Part shown: positions 6,479 to 14,828 of the stretch, piece after piece
Position numbering within the stretch: the stretch's first letter is position 1
Layout of the letters: every line of letters begins with the position of its first letter
Source: Actinobacteria bacterium UBA7422
GTDB lineage: Bacteria; Actinomycetota; Actinomycetes; S36-B12
Reading direction: 5' to 3'
Assembly: GCA_002469525.1 (NCBI GenBank)
Contig: DKME01000120.1
Coordinates: 6,764 to 22,217 of the forward strand
DNA: 15,454 nucleotides
Notes under the pieces: generated by a model
Databases searched by the model: none
What the model saw: the letters and a program-made list of their open reading frames with translations, nothing else
What the model was told of the DNA's origin: nothing
Program-made: the position numbers and the translations under genes

Positions 6479-9298
6479 ATGACACAGGCACCAGAAGCCC
6501 CCGTGATCACTTCGAAAGAGGATTTCATTCATAACACCCTTAGTGGACCAGGGCTGCATATGCAGCGGCTGTTCACCACCGAAGGTGTTCACCCGTACGA
6601 GGAAGTGACATGGGAGCGGCGTGACGTTCTGCAAAACAACTGGAAGACTGGTGAGGTTGTCTTTGAACAGCGCGGTGTCGAATATCCCGACTTCTGGACA
6701 GTGAATGCCTCGACCATCGTCACCACCAAGTACTTTCGTGGAGCGGTAGGAGCCGACAATCGTGAGTGGAGCCTGAAACAGCTCATTGACCGAGTCGTTC
6801 TGACATACACCAAGGCGGGTCGCGAAAACGGATACTTCCGCACAGATCAGGATGCAGAAATTTTTGAGCACGAACTCACCTACATGTTGCTCAACCAAGT
6901 TTTCTCATTCAATTCGCCCGTGTGGTTCAACGTGGGGACAACCGCTCCACAGCAGGTCAGTGCCTGTTTCATCCTGAGTGTTGACGACACAATGGATTCC
7001 ATTCTCAACTGGTACCGCGAAGAGGGCATGATCTTTAAGGGCGGATCCGGAGCGGGACTGAACCTGTCAAGGATTCGTTCCAGTAAAGAACTTTTGCGTT
7101 CATCTGGGGGCACTGCATCGGGTCCTGTTTCGTTCATGCGCGGTGCCGATGCATCAGCTGGAACAATCAAGTCCGGGGGAGCGACCCGTCGCGCCGCGAA
7201 GATGGTTGTCCTTGACGTCGATCATCCTGATATCGAAGAGTTCATTGAGACCAAGGTGCGCGAAGAGGACAAAATTCGGGTTCTGCGTGACGCAGGCTAC
7301 GACATGGATCTCGGTGGATCAGACATCTCAAGCGTTCAATACCAGAATGCCAATAACTCAGTTCGCGTTTCGGACCTGTTCATGTCAGCGGTCGAAAATG
7401 GGGAAACATTCGGATTGACATCTCGAACAGACGGCGCTGTAATTGAAAGCATTGATGCGAGGGAGCTCTTCCGCAAAATGACTCAGGCAGCCTGGGCCTG
7501 CGCAGATCCCGGTATCCAATACGACGACACAATTAACGACTGGCATACCAACCCTGAAACGGGTCGGATCAACGCTTCCAACCCATGTTCGGAGTACATG
7601 AGCTTGGACAACTCGTCATGCAATCTCGCCAGCCTTAATTTGCTTAAATTCCTGAAAGAGGATGACACTTTTGACGCTGAAGGATTTGCCAAGGCTGTTG
7701 AAATAGTTATCACGGCAATGGATATTTCGATCTGCTTCGCTGACTTCCCAACCCTGCCAATCGGTGACACCACACGTCGCTACCGGCAACTGGGCATTGG
7801 ATACGCGAACCTCGGAGCTCTCCTCATGGCAACGAGCTTGCCATATGACTCCGAAGCCGGTCGAGCATTTGCAGCAGGAATTACCTCACTCATGACCGGC
7901 ACCGCTTACAAGCGAAGCGCTGAACTTGCCGGAATTGTTGGACCGTATGAAGGTTATGCACGTAATGAGTACGCTCACAAACGAGTAATGCGTAAGCATG
8001 CCGCAGCCAATGACAACATTCGTCGATTCAGCAACCTTGACGGTGACGTCACGGCTCTTGCGGTAAAGGTCTGGGAAGAGGCACTCACTACTGGTGAAGC
8101 GAATGGTTGGAGAAATGCGCAAGCCTCGGTTTTGGCTCCAACAGGAACAATTGGTTTCATGATGGACTGCGACACCACCGGCATTGAGCCTGACTTCTCC
8201 CTCGTTAAGTTCAAGAAACTCGTGGGGGGCGGTTCAATGCAAATCGTGAACCAGACGATTCCACGTGCCTTGCGCAAACTCGGTTACGCTGAAGAAACCG
8301 TTGAGGCGATTATCGAGTTCATCGGTGAAAACGGACATGTCATTGACGCGCCAGGTCTCAAGCTAGAACATTATGCGATATTTGACACAGCTATGGGTGC
8401 CCGCTCAATCACACCTATGGGTCATGTGCGCATGATGGCGGCAGTGCAGCCATTTATCTCAGGAGCGATCAGCAAGACGGTCAACATGCCAGAAGACGCC
8501 ACAATCGAAGAAGTGGAAGAGATCTACTTCCAGGGTTGGAAGCAGGGCATCAAGGCACTTGCGATCTACCGGGATAACTGCAAAGTAGGACAACCCCTCA
8601 GTGATGCCAAGGCCAAGAAGACGGATACACCCGTTGCTCCGGTTGTTGCCGCTGAGAACCCGGTGCGTCGCCGACTGCCAAAATCACGACCAAGCCAAAC
8701 CACGTCTTTCTCGGTTGCAGGTGCAGAGGGTTACATGACCGCGGGCAGCTACGACGACGGGCAACTCGGGGAAGTGTTCCTTAAACTCGGAAAGCAAGGT
8801 TCAACCCTTGCCGGAGTAATGGATGCGTTCTCCATTGCAATTAGCATCGCACTGCAATACGGCGTGCCGTTGGAAGCATTCGTCAACAAGTTTGTCAACA
8901 TGCGGTTTGAACCAGCAGGCATGACCGATGATCCCGATATCCGTATCTCCCAATCCATGATGGACTACATCTTCCGTCGTCTGGCATTGGATCACCTTTC
9001 ATTTGAACAGCGGGAAGCACTGGGAATCTTCACCGCGGATGAACGCGCTGCAACAGTGCAACAGAACTACTCACCAGCACCGGCCGTTGACCTATCAACC
9101 AATGCTGAGGAACTCGACATTGCAGTAGTGGCTCCGGTTGCGCAGGTTGGGGAGGTTCACTCAAGTGCGGAATTGCTTGAAGCGATCACGGGTACCGCAT
9201 CAGATGCCCCTCTCTGCATGACCTGTGGGATCAAGATGCGTCCCGCAGGCAGTTGCTACGTGTGCGAAGGTTGCGGGAGCACGTCCGGCTGCAGCTAA
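6479..9298 (+). CDS. nrdJ: Vitamin B12-dependent (class II) ribonucleotide reductase NrdJ
   Basis: NrdJ reduces ribonucleotides to deoxyribonucleotides using an adenosylcobalamin-generated thiyl radical; it works with or without oxygen. The 939-residue protein fits actinobacterial NrdJ length. C163 (VSACF) and C381 (SSCNLASLN) are the likely redox pair. C370 in NPCSE is the likely radical cysteine, with N368 and E372 as catalytic partners. PTGTIG is the phosphate-binding motif. The cysteine-rich tail (C913, C916, C926, C929, C932, C938) is the expected electron-relay/zinc end. No N-terminal ATP-cone is seen. The ATG at 6479 is chosen because GAAAGG (6466-6471) stands seven bases before it and the protein then begins where family members do; an in-frame ATG at 6452 lacks a suitably spaced ribosome binding site. 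The frame is also open back to 6056, but that stretch lies over nrdR and its sequence is not NrdJ-like. Confidence 0.96.
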   Translation: MTQAPEAPVITSKEDFIHNTLSGPGLHMQRLFTTEGVHPYEEVTWERRDVLQNNWKTGEVVFEQRGVEYPDFWTVNASTIVTTKYFRGAVGADNREWSLKQLIDRVVLTYTKAGRENGYFRTDQDAEIFEHELTYMLLNQVFSFNSPVWFNVGTTAPQQVSACFILSVDDTMDSILNWYREEGMIFKGGSGAGLNLSRIRSSKELLRSSGGTASGPVSFMRGADASAGTIKSGGATRRAAKMVVLDVDHPDIEEFIETKVREEDKIRVLRDAGYDMDLGGSDISSVQYQNANNSVRVSDLFMSAVENGETFGLTSRTDGAVIESIDARELFRKMTQAAWACADPGIQYDDTINDWHTNPETGRINASNPCSEYMSLDNSSCNLASLNLLKFLKEDDTFDAEGFAKAVEIVITAMDISICFADFPTLPIGDTTRRYRQLGIGYANLGALLMATSLPYDSEAGRAFAAGITSLMTGTAYKRSAELAGIVGPYEGYARNEYAHKRVMRKHAAANDNIRRFSNLDGDVTALAVKVWEEALTTGEANGWRNAQASVLAPTGTIGFMMDCDTTGIEPDFSLVKFKKLVGGGSMQIVNQTIPRALRKLGYAEETVEAIIEFIGENGHVIDAPGLKLEHYAIFDTAMGARSITPMGHVRMMAAVQPFISGAISKTVNMPEDATIEEVEEIYFQGWKQGIKALAIYRDNCKVGQPLSDAKAKKTDTPVAPVVAAENPVRRRLPKSRPSQTTSFSVAGAEGYMTAGSYDDGQLGEVFLKLGKQGSTLAGVMDAFSIAISIALQYGVPLEAFVNKFVNMRFEPAGMTDDPDIRISQSMMDYIFRRLALDHLSFEQREALGIFTADERAATVQQNYSPAPAVDLSTNAEELDIAVVAPVAQVGEVHSSAELLEAITGTASDAPLCMTCGIKMRPAGSCYVCEGCGSTSGCS

Positions 9299-9344
9299 AA
9301 AGTCGCGTTAGCGAGGTATCTAACTCAATGGTGGGGTGATCTCA

Positions 9345-9370
9345 GGCAACTGGGTTGCCCCATCTTTGTT
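9345..9370 (+). terminator. Probable terminator of the nrdR-nrdJ operon
   Basis: GGCAAC (9345-9350) and GTTGCC (9354-9359) form a six-base-pair stem with a TGG loop, followed by CCATCTTTGTT. The T-run is short and interrupted, so the terminator may be partial. It lies 47 bases after the nrdJ stop. Confidence 0.6.
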
Positions 9371-9380
9371 GTGCGACAAA
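9365..9380. promoter_or_regulatory. Palindrome upstream of the MFS exporter, possible operator
   Basis: TTTGTTGTGCGACAAA is a near-perfect 16-base palindrome (outer arms TTTGT/ACAAA exact) placed 30 bases before the exporter start. TetR- and MarR-type repressors often bind such sites at drug-efflux genes. No regulator gene lies in the window, so this is inference. Confidence 0.35.
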
Positions 9381-9410
9381 TTCAAACCCACTCAATTTAA
9401 GGACCCGTCC

Positions 9411-11042
9411 GTGTCAGTTGCACAAGAATCCATTGACAGTCCGAAGGTGGCCCACCCATGGTGGGCTTTGAGTTCTTTACTCATCGGATTGAGCATGATC
9501 ATTATTGATGGCAGTGTCGTGAATGTCCTGCTGCCGGACATGGTGACTGACATTGGACTTACGCAGACCGACGCACAGTGGGTTAACTCCATTTACTCAC
9601 TTATTTTTGCTTCGCTGCTGATCACGGTCGGATTGATGTCAGATCGTTTTGGCCGGCGTCTACTTTTCCTTGCTGGCATTGGCGTCTTCCTGCTGGGCTC
9701 ACTGGCAAGTGGAACGGCCCAAGATCCTTCATTTTTGATTGCTTCGAGGGCTTTGCAGGCGACCGGCGCGGCCATGATGATGCCGTCTTCAATCGCTGTT
9801 ATTAACGTGTTATTTACCGGTAAACAACGAGCCGCAGCCTTCGGGCTATGGGGTGCGGTGTTCGGAGGAGCCGCTGGGCTAGGTCCTCTCCTAGGTGGTT
9901 GGTTGGCGCAAGACTTCAGCTGGCGCTGGGCATTTCTCATCAATATCCCCGTTGGAATTGTGGCCGCTATTCTCGTTATCAAAACGGTTCCCGAAAGCAA
10001 GGGAAAACGAGTATCAGGTTACGACCCGGTGGGAATCGTAATGACCGCCGCGGGATTGGCACTGATTGTCTTTGGCTTGATTGAGGGTCAGTCATATGGT
10101 TGGTGGGTTGCAATCAATTCGTTCACACTCGGCCCGCTGGAACTTAGCGAGGGCGGTCTTTCCATTGTTCCATTCGCGATTGCTGCAGGGGTATTTTTGC
10201 TTTTAAGTTTTGGGGTGTGGGAACGGCACTTGATCAAAGTAGGGTCACCGACCTTGGTTGACTTCCATCTTTTCGGAATCCGCCGTTACGGCTACGGAAA
10301 CGTTGTTGCACTGGTTGTTAGCTTGGGAGAGTTCGGAATTCTGTTTGTATTGCCGCTGTGGATGCAATCAGTTCATGGCACTGACCCGCTTACAACCGGC
10401 GTCATCTTGGCAACTCTTGCGATCGGCACGTTGGTCTCAGGTGGGGCCGCACGACATGTTGCAGCGTTACTTGGACCGACTCGAGTGATCCGACTAGGCA
10501 TGGGACTGGAAGTGGCAGGTATTGCACTTATCGGTTTAACACTTTCAGTTGACCGTTCTCCATGGTGGCTTGTCTTCGCTCTGATCGTGTATGGCCTGGG
10601 ACTTGGATTTGCATCCGCTCAGTTGACGAACGTTGTATTGCAAGACATTCCCAGTGTTCAAAGCGGTCAAGCCTCCGCAATGACGTCAACATTTAGACAA
10701 GTTGGTTCGGCACTGGGTGCGGCAATTTTGGGAACGGTCCTTTTCGGGGCCCTGGCAAGTGGGCTTACCAACGACCTCGCGAAAGACAGTTCTCTCTCGC
10801 CCAAGCAACAGGCAGCCTTGGTTGAACAAGTCGATAAGACCGCCGGTCAAGCGATCGTGGCCCTTGAACAGAAGCCAGGAATGGAAAGATACGTGGCCGA
10901 GGCCAAGAGTGCGTACACAACCGCTGCCCAAATCACGGCAGCTGTTGCGGCTGGATTCGTCGCATCGGGGTTAGCCGTTAGTTTTGGTCTCCCGCACGAT
11001 GCGAATTTAGGGCGGAAAACCCGCCGCAGAGTTTCCCAGTAA
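9411..11042 (+). CDS. MFS exporter, DHA2 (EmrB/QacA) family
   Basis: This is a 543-residue integral membrane protein with about 14 hydrophobic segments, expected to expel drugs or other small molecules using the proton gradient. TM1 carries the family aspartate (D33 in IIIDGSVVNVLLP), motif A is SDRFGRR (77-83), and the TM5 motif C region is GGAAGLGPLLGGW. A long outer loop near the C-terminus (SLSPKQQ to AYTTAA) separates the last two segments, as in many actinobacterial relatives. The GTG at 9411 is chosen because AAGGA (9399-9403) stands seven bases before it; a longer form from 9336 would run through the terminator hairpin. The substrate cannot be predicted. A palindrome upstream may be an operator, and the stop codon lies in a terminator loop. 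Confidence 0.92.
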   Translation: MSVAQESIDSPKVAHPWWALSSLLIGLSMIIIDGSVVNVLLPDMVTDIGLTQTDAQWVNSIYSLIFASLLITVGLMSDRFGRRLLFLAGIGVFLLGSLASGTAQDPSFLIASRALQATGAAMMMPSSIAVINVLFTGKQRAAAFGLWGAVFGGAAGLGPLLGGWLAQDFSWRWAFLINIPVGIVAAILVIKTVPESKGKRVSGYDPVGIVMTAAGLALIVFGLIEGQSYGWWVAINSFTLGPLELSEGGLSIVPFAIAAGVFLLLSFGVWERHLIKVGSPTLVDFHLFGIRRYGYGNVVALVVSLGEFGILFVLPLWMQSVHGTDPLTTGVILATLAIGTLVSGGAARHVAALLGPTRVIRLGMGLEVAGIALIGLTLSVDRSPWWLVFALIVYGLGLGFASAQLTNVVLQDIPSVQSGQASAMTSTFRQVGSALGAAILGTVLFGALASGLTNDLAKDSSLSPKQQAALVEQVDKTAGQAIVALEQKPGMERYVAEAKSAYTTAAQITAAVAAGFVASGLAVSFGLPHDANLGRKTRRRVSQ

Positions 11043-11070
11043 CTGGGAAACTCAGCGGGAAGAAATTTCT
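11024..11070 (+). terminator. Strong terminator whose loop is the MFS stop codon
   Basis: GAGTTTCCCAG (11029-11039) and CTGGGAAACTC (11043-11053) pair perfectly over 11 bases. The three-base loop is the TAA stop codon itself. Past one A-A mismatch, CCGC/GCGG adds four more pairs. A weak T-rich stretch (AATTTCTTT) follows. A smaller hairpin, GGCGG (11011-11015) / CCGCC (11021-11025), overlaps its base and could compete with it. Confidence 0.8.
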
Positions 11071-11158
11071 TTACTGAGTTAGGCCAAATATCCCCGAAGG
11101 TGCTGGTTCGGTGGCGTAGGGTGAGGGTCACTTGAATCTCGGCCTTAGGAGCACGATC

Positions 11159-11662
11159 ATGCGCAGGAAAATAGCGACAGTTGGACTTGTAGCACTTGGC
11201 GCCTCACTCATACTTGCAGGCTGTTCAAGCAGCGCGGAATCTGAGGTGACCCCAACGGTGACCCCGGCTCCGACGGAAGCCATCGAGGTAATTGCCGTTT
11301 TGGCTCAAGACGCATGTGATGACTACTTTGCACTCGACCTGATTCGCTCCCAAATAAATGGTGACACAACAGCACTGACCAAGAAGCAAAAAAAAGCCCT
11401 GCTCACTGAACTTCAGTCCGATACCGATCTCATGGTGGTCTCGATTGATTCAGCCGTGATCGGGGGAGAGCTGCCAGCTAAGGCGTTGGCCAATGCTGAG
11501 CGGATTCAGAACAATGTCAATAAGGCAAACCCCAAAAAGGGGACCGACGGAATTACTGCAAAATCGCTGAAGCGGCTCAATCTGTCATCGGAACGGATTG
11601 AACGTTATTGTGTCGCCGCTGGCAATGACCTTCCAATTGACAACATCAATGCTCGCAGCTAA
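11159..11662 (+). CDS. Predicted lipoprotein of unknown function
   Basis: The 167-residue product begins with a lipoprotein signal (MRRK, hydrophobic stretch, lipobox LAGC with C22), so it should be lipidated and anchored outside the membrane. A Thr/Pro-rich linker (about 29-42) leads to a mostly helical, charged domain. That domain holds only two further cysteines, C53 and C151, which could form a disulfide. The ATG at 11159 is preferred over an upstream in-frame TTG at 11132 because AGGAG (11147-11151) stands seven bases before it and the signal peptide then starts normally. I do not recognise the domain. The gene stands alone, between the exporter terminator and a convergent gene. Confidence 0.85.
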   Translation: MRRKIATVGLVALGASLILAGCSSSAESEVTPTVTPAPTEAIEVIAVLAQDACDDYFALDLIRSQINGDTTALTKKQKKALLTELQSDTDLMVVSIDSAVIGGELPAKALANAERIQNNVNKANPKKGTDGITAKSLKRLNLSSERIERYCVAAGNDLPIDNINARS

Positions 11663-11686
11663 CTAGATCAGCCCGATAGGACTTAT

Positions 11687-11702
11687 AAGCCATATTGGCC
11701 TT
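11687..11702. terminator. Possible small bidirectional terminator
   Basis: GCCA (11689-11692) and TGGC (11696-11699) form a short stem flanked by A and T bases, in the 39-base gap between the convergent lipoprotein and AI-2E-family genes. The stem is short, so support comes mostly from position. Confidence 0.3.
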
Positions 11703-12811
11703 TAAGAACTCGTTGTACTCGGCGTGAAAGGTTCAGTAGTAGGAAACGGGTGCTCAGGATCGCGCCCGGTGAGATATTTGGCCACCGAATAAACACCACC
11801 CGCAATGGGAACTGCTATGAGTGCCCCAACGATGCCCAGGGCAATACTGCCTGCGGCGATTGCCAAGATGATGGCGAGTGGGTGCAGATTAACCGCCTTG
11901 CCCATGACTAGTGGTTGAAGAACATCGCCATCAAATGACCCCACGATTACGGTCAGGACAATAACAAGCAGAGCAATTACCGGTCCGCGTTCGGCCAGAG
12001 CCACGACGGCGGCAAAGAACGTGGCAATTGGAGCTCCAATAACGGGGATAAATGCACCTAGGAAGACGACCGCTGCCAGTGCGGGAGCCAGTGGTACTTG
12101 CAAGATAGTCAAACCAATGAAGACGAGTACGGAGTCTGCGAAAGCAATCACAACAATGCCACGCGTGTAGCCGGAAATCGAACCCCAAGCCAAACGACCC
12201 GAAATATTAACCGGTTCCTCAACTCTTTCTGGAAGCCAGCCGACGAACCAATCCCAAATCTTGTTGGGAGTTAGCAGGAAGAAAATCACTCCGAAAATGA
12301 ACACTGAGCCAGCAATCACTAGGGTTCCGATCGAACCCAACGAGTCCAAAAGGCCCACTGCAATTCCTTTGGCGGCGGTCTCCGCGAGGGTTTGCGCTTG
12401 TGACAGCAAGTTCGACAAATTGTCATCACTGAGTTTGAGCGGACCGTTTTGGAGCCATTTCTCGATTTCACTGAGCCCCGCCGTCAAGCTAGAGAGTAAT
12501 TTTGGCCCCTCAGCCACCGAAGATGAAATAACGACGAAAAGAATCGCAAAAATTGCCGATGTAATAAGGATTAGTGCCAAGATCATCGAGAGCACTTTGG
12601 GCAAGACCTTGTGAAGTAGATTCATGACCGGTTGGGTCCAAGCGGTAACTAGCATGGCGAAAAAGAGTGCGAATACAACGGGAAAGATCGCGCCTAAGCC
12701 GACAACAATCACGGCGAAACCCGCAAGAATAACTAAAAGGCGCCAGATGAGTCCTGCCGCGGTTTTTAAGGTATCTGGTACTCCATCAGTCGTGGGGGCG
12801 GGACTGGACAT
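11702..12811 (-). CDS. AI-2E/PerM-family integral membrane protein
   Basis: The 369-residue protein belongs to the AI-2E transporter-like (PerM/YtqA) family. It has an N-terminal pair of membrane segments, a soluble middle region (about 100-160) and a C-terminal membrane block with the family motifs GAFIPVIGAP and LQPLVMGKAVNLHPLAI. Members have been linked to autoinducer-2 export, sodium/proton exchange or unspecified permease roles, so the family name should not be read as proof of quorum signalling. The ATG at 12809-12811 has AAGGA at five bases. The start lies 11 bases after the VOC gene stop on the same strand, so the two are probably one operon. No adjoining gene suggests a substrate. 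Confidence 0.9.
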   Translation of the reverse strand: MSSPAPTTDGVPDTLKTAAGLIWRLLVILAGFAVIVVGLGAIFPVVFALFFAMLVTAWTQPVMNLLHKVLPKVLSMILALILITSAIFAILFVVISSSVAEGPKLLSSLTAGLSEIEKWLQNGPLKLSDDNLSNLLSQAQTLAETAAKGIAVGLLDSLGSIGTLVIAGSVFIFGVIFFLLTPNKIWDWFVGWLPERVEEPVNISGRLAWGSISGYTRGIVVIAFADSVLVFIGLTILQVPLAPALAAVVFLGAFIPVIGAPIATFFAAVVALAERGPVIALLVIVLTVIVGSFDGDVLQPLVMGKAVNLHPLAIILAIAAGSIALGIVGALIAVPIAGGVYSVAKYLTGRDPEHPFPTTEPFTPSTTSS

Positions 12812-12822
12812 CAGTTTCCTTA

Positions 12823-13464
12823 CTAGTCGATTCGTACGTGGCCGTGCGGTGTTTCAAAGGTAACGGCATTCACGCCGAAATCACCGGCTTCTGGGTCATT
12901 GATCCAGGTAATTAAATTGGTCAGAGGGGAGAGTTGCGCAGCCATTGGGCCCAGATCCTGGGTGGGACAATTGATTTCAATGCCCAACACCTTGATTCCG
13001 GTTCGTTCTCCGCCAAAAGCAGGATGGTGCTCTCGTGGAGTGTCCCACTGGACAAAGAATGGTGATTGAGGATGCTCCATGGTGTCTAAGACGCCCAGTT
13101 GGCGCCAGTGAAGATCCACGCCATCAGGGCGGATACGACGCCCAGGTGCTGCCGGGCGGCCAATGACTTTCTCTGCGGGGCCCATATCTTCCGTGGCCAC
13201 AACCCAAGACATCCAGCCACCGCCAGCCTCGGCTCGAGCAGCGACGGCTCGACCGAATGGTGCATTTTGTGCAGAAGGGTGATCCAGTGCACTAACAACT
13301 TCGATATAGACACCATGTGCGAGCGGCAAAGTGAAATTGCGTGTGCCAAAAGAAGGGTGACGCCCACCGTCTACGAAGGTATTTCCAAGGTCAACCCCGA
13401 TCCGTTGGACAACGTCAGCGAGTTCGCTACTTTGACAGGCATAAGAGATGTGATCAAGCCGCAT
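12823..13464 (-). CDS. VOC-superfamily glyoxalase-like protein
   Basis: The 213-residue protein begins MRLDHISYAC, the first beta strand of a vicinal-oxygen-chelate fold, and resembles the glyoxalase-like domain family (PF13468 type). H5, H36 (GGRHPSFGTRN) and E55 (YIEVV) are candidate metal or active-site residues; a second, more degenerate module follows from about 160 (GIKVLGIEINCP). Reaction and substrate are unknown. The ATG at 13462-13464 is preferred, with CAGGA seven bases before it; a longer form to 13560 would add residues with no VOC character and overlap the divergent gene. It is the first gene of a probable two-gene operon with the AI-2E-family gene. Confidence 0.83.
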   Translation of the reverse strand: MRLDHISYACQSSELADVVQRIGVDLGNTFVDGGRHPSFGTRNFTLPLAHGVYIEVVSALDHPSAQNAPFGRAVAARAEAGGGWMSWVVATEDMGPAEKVIGRPAAPGRRIRPDGVDLHWRQLGVLDTMEHPQSPFFVQWDTPREHHPAFGGERTGIKVLGIEINCPTQDLGPMAAQLSPLTNLITWINDPEAGDFGVNAVTFETPHGHVRID

Positions 13465-13547
13465 GGCGACATCCTGCCCAATGCCCCGTACAGTTGTGAC
13501 GTCACCCCCATGTCGCCAAAAAATTGCCGAACTTGTGGCACAGTACG

Positions 13548-14630
13548 GTGGTGGAGTCAAATGCGAGTGAACCTCAAAAGTCGAATAATCCCGGTGGGCT
13601 TGATAAAAAGAAATCCATCATTCTGGGGTTAGTTGGTTTGGTTTTTATAGTTATTATTTTTTGGAAAGTAATCCCTCAAATCGGGAGTTACTCCGATGCA
13701 TTGACCGCACTCAAGGCAATGAGTTCCCTCGCGATTGTTTTGATCGTCGCATGTGTGTTGCTCTACTTGTTGACGTATGGCCTTCCATTTATGGCGGCAA
13801 CTCCAGGGCTCAAGTACTGGCGTTCACAGCAGGTGAATCAGGCTGCATTTGCCATTAGTAACGGTGTGCCAGGTGGAGGAGCAGTCGGCTTGGCGGTTCA
13901 GTTCGGCATGCTCAGCACATTCGGGGTGGCTGGGACCAGCGCTACTGCGGCAATCACGGCGGTCGGATTGTGGAGCACCTTTGTCACACTGTTTTTCCCG
14001 GTTCTCGGTGTAGTGGCAATCACTATCTTCGGGCTCGGTGGCGACGCACACGCACTGACCGGACTGCTCGGAATTGGGATTTTGGTCGCCGTCGTTTCTG
14101 TTTTTGTGCTCGTCATGAGGTCTGAATCATTGGCAGTCAAAATTGGCGCGTTCGCGAATCGCTTGATTAAACCACTGCGAAAGCGTATTAAGGCATTAGC
14201 GACAATTGATCTGCAAGCGCCGATCGTGAAGTTTCGGGCAGATATGTATGAAGTTCTCAAAAAAAGATGGGGTGCGCTTACGGCAGCTCAAATTGCCGTC
14301 TCGTTCACTCAGTTTTTGATTCTTTATGTCGCATTGCGGGGGGTTGAGGGTTGGGATAGTGCCGGAACTTCATTCGCCGCGGCATTTGCCGCGTTTGCGA
14401 TTGCTCAGATCGGGCTAATGATTCCGATTACACCGGGGGGATTGGGTACGGTTGATGCAGCCCTTATCGCACTACTGGTTGGTTTCGGTGCATCTACTGG
14501 TGCGGCCACGGCTGCTGACCTGGTGTGGCGGGCCGCGAGTTTTATCCCGCAAATTGGGATTGGGGTGGTTGCGTTGATCGCTTGGTACCGCAAGGCGGGC
14601 CAAGCTCTGGCTCAAGCATCTCGCAAGTAA
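13548..14630 (+). CDS. UPF0104/flippase-like membrane protein (lysyl-PG synthase TM-domain family)
   Basis: The roughly 360-residue protein has about eight membrane segments and belongs to the YbhN/AglD/MprF-transmembrane family. Signature pieces are NGVPGGGAVGLAVQ in the first half and PGGLGTVDAAL (from about residue 296) near the end. MprF's homologous part flips aminoacylated lipids; stand-alone members are tied to lipid or glycolipid translocation, but the substrate here is unknown. The start is uncertain: tandem GTG codons at 13548 and 13551 or a TTG at 13524 fit, and none has a clear Shine-Dalgarno sequence. It is divergent from the VOC gene with only about 83 bases between starts. A strong terminator at 14737-14781 follows at some distance. 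Confidence 0.85.
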   Translation: MVESNASEPQKSNNPGGLDKKKSIILGLVGLVFIVIIFWKVIPQIGSYSDALTALKAMSSLAIVLIVACVLLYLLTYGLPFMAATPGLKYWRSQQVNQAAFAISNGVPGGGAVGLAVQFGMLSTFGVAGTSATAAITAVGLWSTFVTLFFPVLGVVAITIFGLGGDAHALTGLLGIGILVAVVSVFVLVMRSESLAVKIGAFANRLIKPLRKRIKALATIDLQAPIVKFRADMYEVLKKRWGALTAAQIAVSFTQFLILYVALRGVEGWDSAGTSFAAAFAAFAIAQIGLMIPITPGGLGTVDAALIALLVGFGASTGAATAADLVWRAASFIPQIGIGVVALIAWYRKAGQALAQASRK

Positions 14631-14736
14631 CAAGTGCTCAGAAACTAGGGCTGGTTCTCGACCACGAGGGCGATCTTTGGGAACAAATTCGTGTCCTGCT
14701 CGACCCTCCTGAATGATACCCACTATTGTTGCGTTA

Positions 14737-14782
14737 ACCCGGTCGTCGCGGGAGGGGAAGCCTTCGGCGGCCGGGTCTTTTC
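14737..14782 (+). terminator. Strong intrinsic terminator after the flippase-like gene
   Basis: ACCCGGTCGTCG (14737-14748) pairs with CGGCGGCCGGGT (14765-14776) over 12 base pairs including two G-U pairs, with a 16-base loop, and CTTTTC follows. The wobble pairs favour this strand, in agreement with the flanking genes. It stands 106 bases after the flippase-like gene stop. The rest of 14631-14828 holds a short coding-like stretch (see findings) and the ribosome binding site of the next gene. Confidence 0.8.
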
Positions 14783-14828
14783 ATGCGGTTAATCACAAGA
14801 AAAATGTTCTAAGCGGGGAGCCATCCAG

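Noticed and set aside
9336..9410. Longer start for the MFS exporter at GTG 9336
   Set aside because: It would translate the terminator hairpin and palindrome and add residues with no family character; AAGGA before GTG 9411 decides the start.
13465..13560. Longer form of the VOC protein
   Set aside because: The added residues do not fit the VOC fold, the region overlaps the divergent gene start, and MRLDHISY with CAGGA before it is a normal family start.
14472..14723. Reverse-strand gene opposite the end of the flippase-like gene
   Set aside because: Its composition is that of an antisense shadow, with no ribosome binding site or recognisable domain.
14730..14828. Riboswitch (ydaO/c-di-AMP or SAM type) before the SGNH gene at 14829
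   Set aside because: The conserved cores of these classes are not present; one long stem plus CTTTTC is explained by an intrinsic terminator of the upstream gene.
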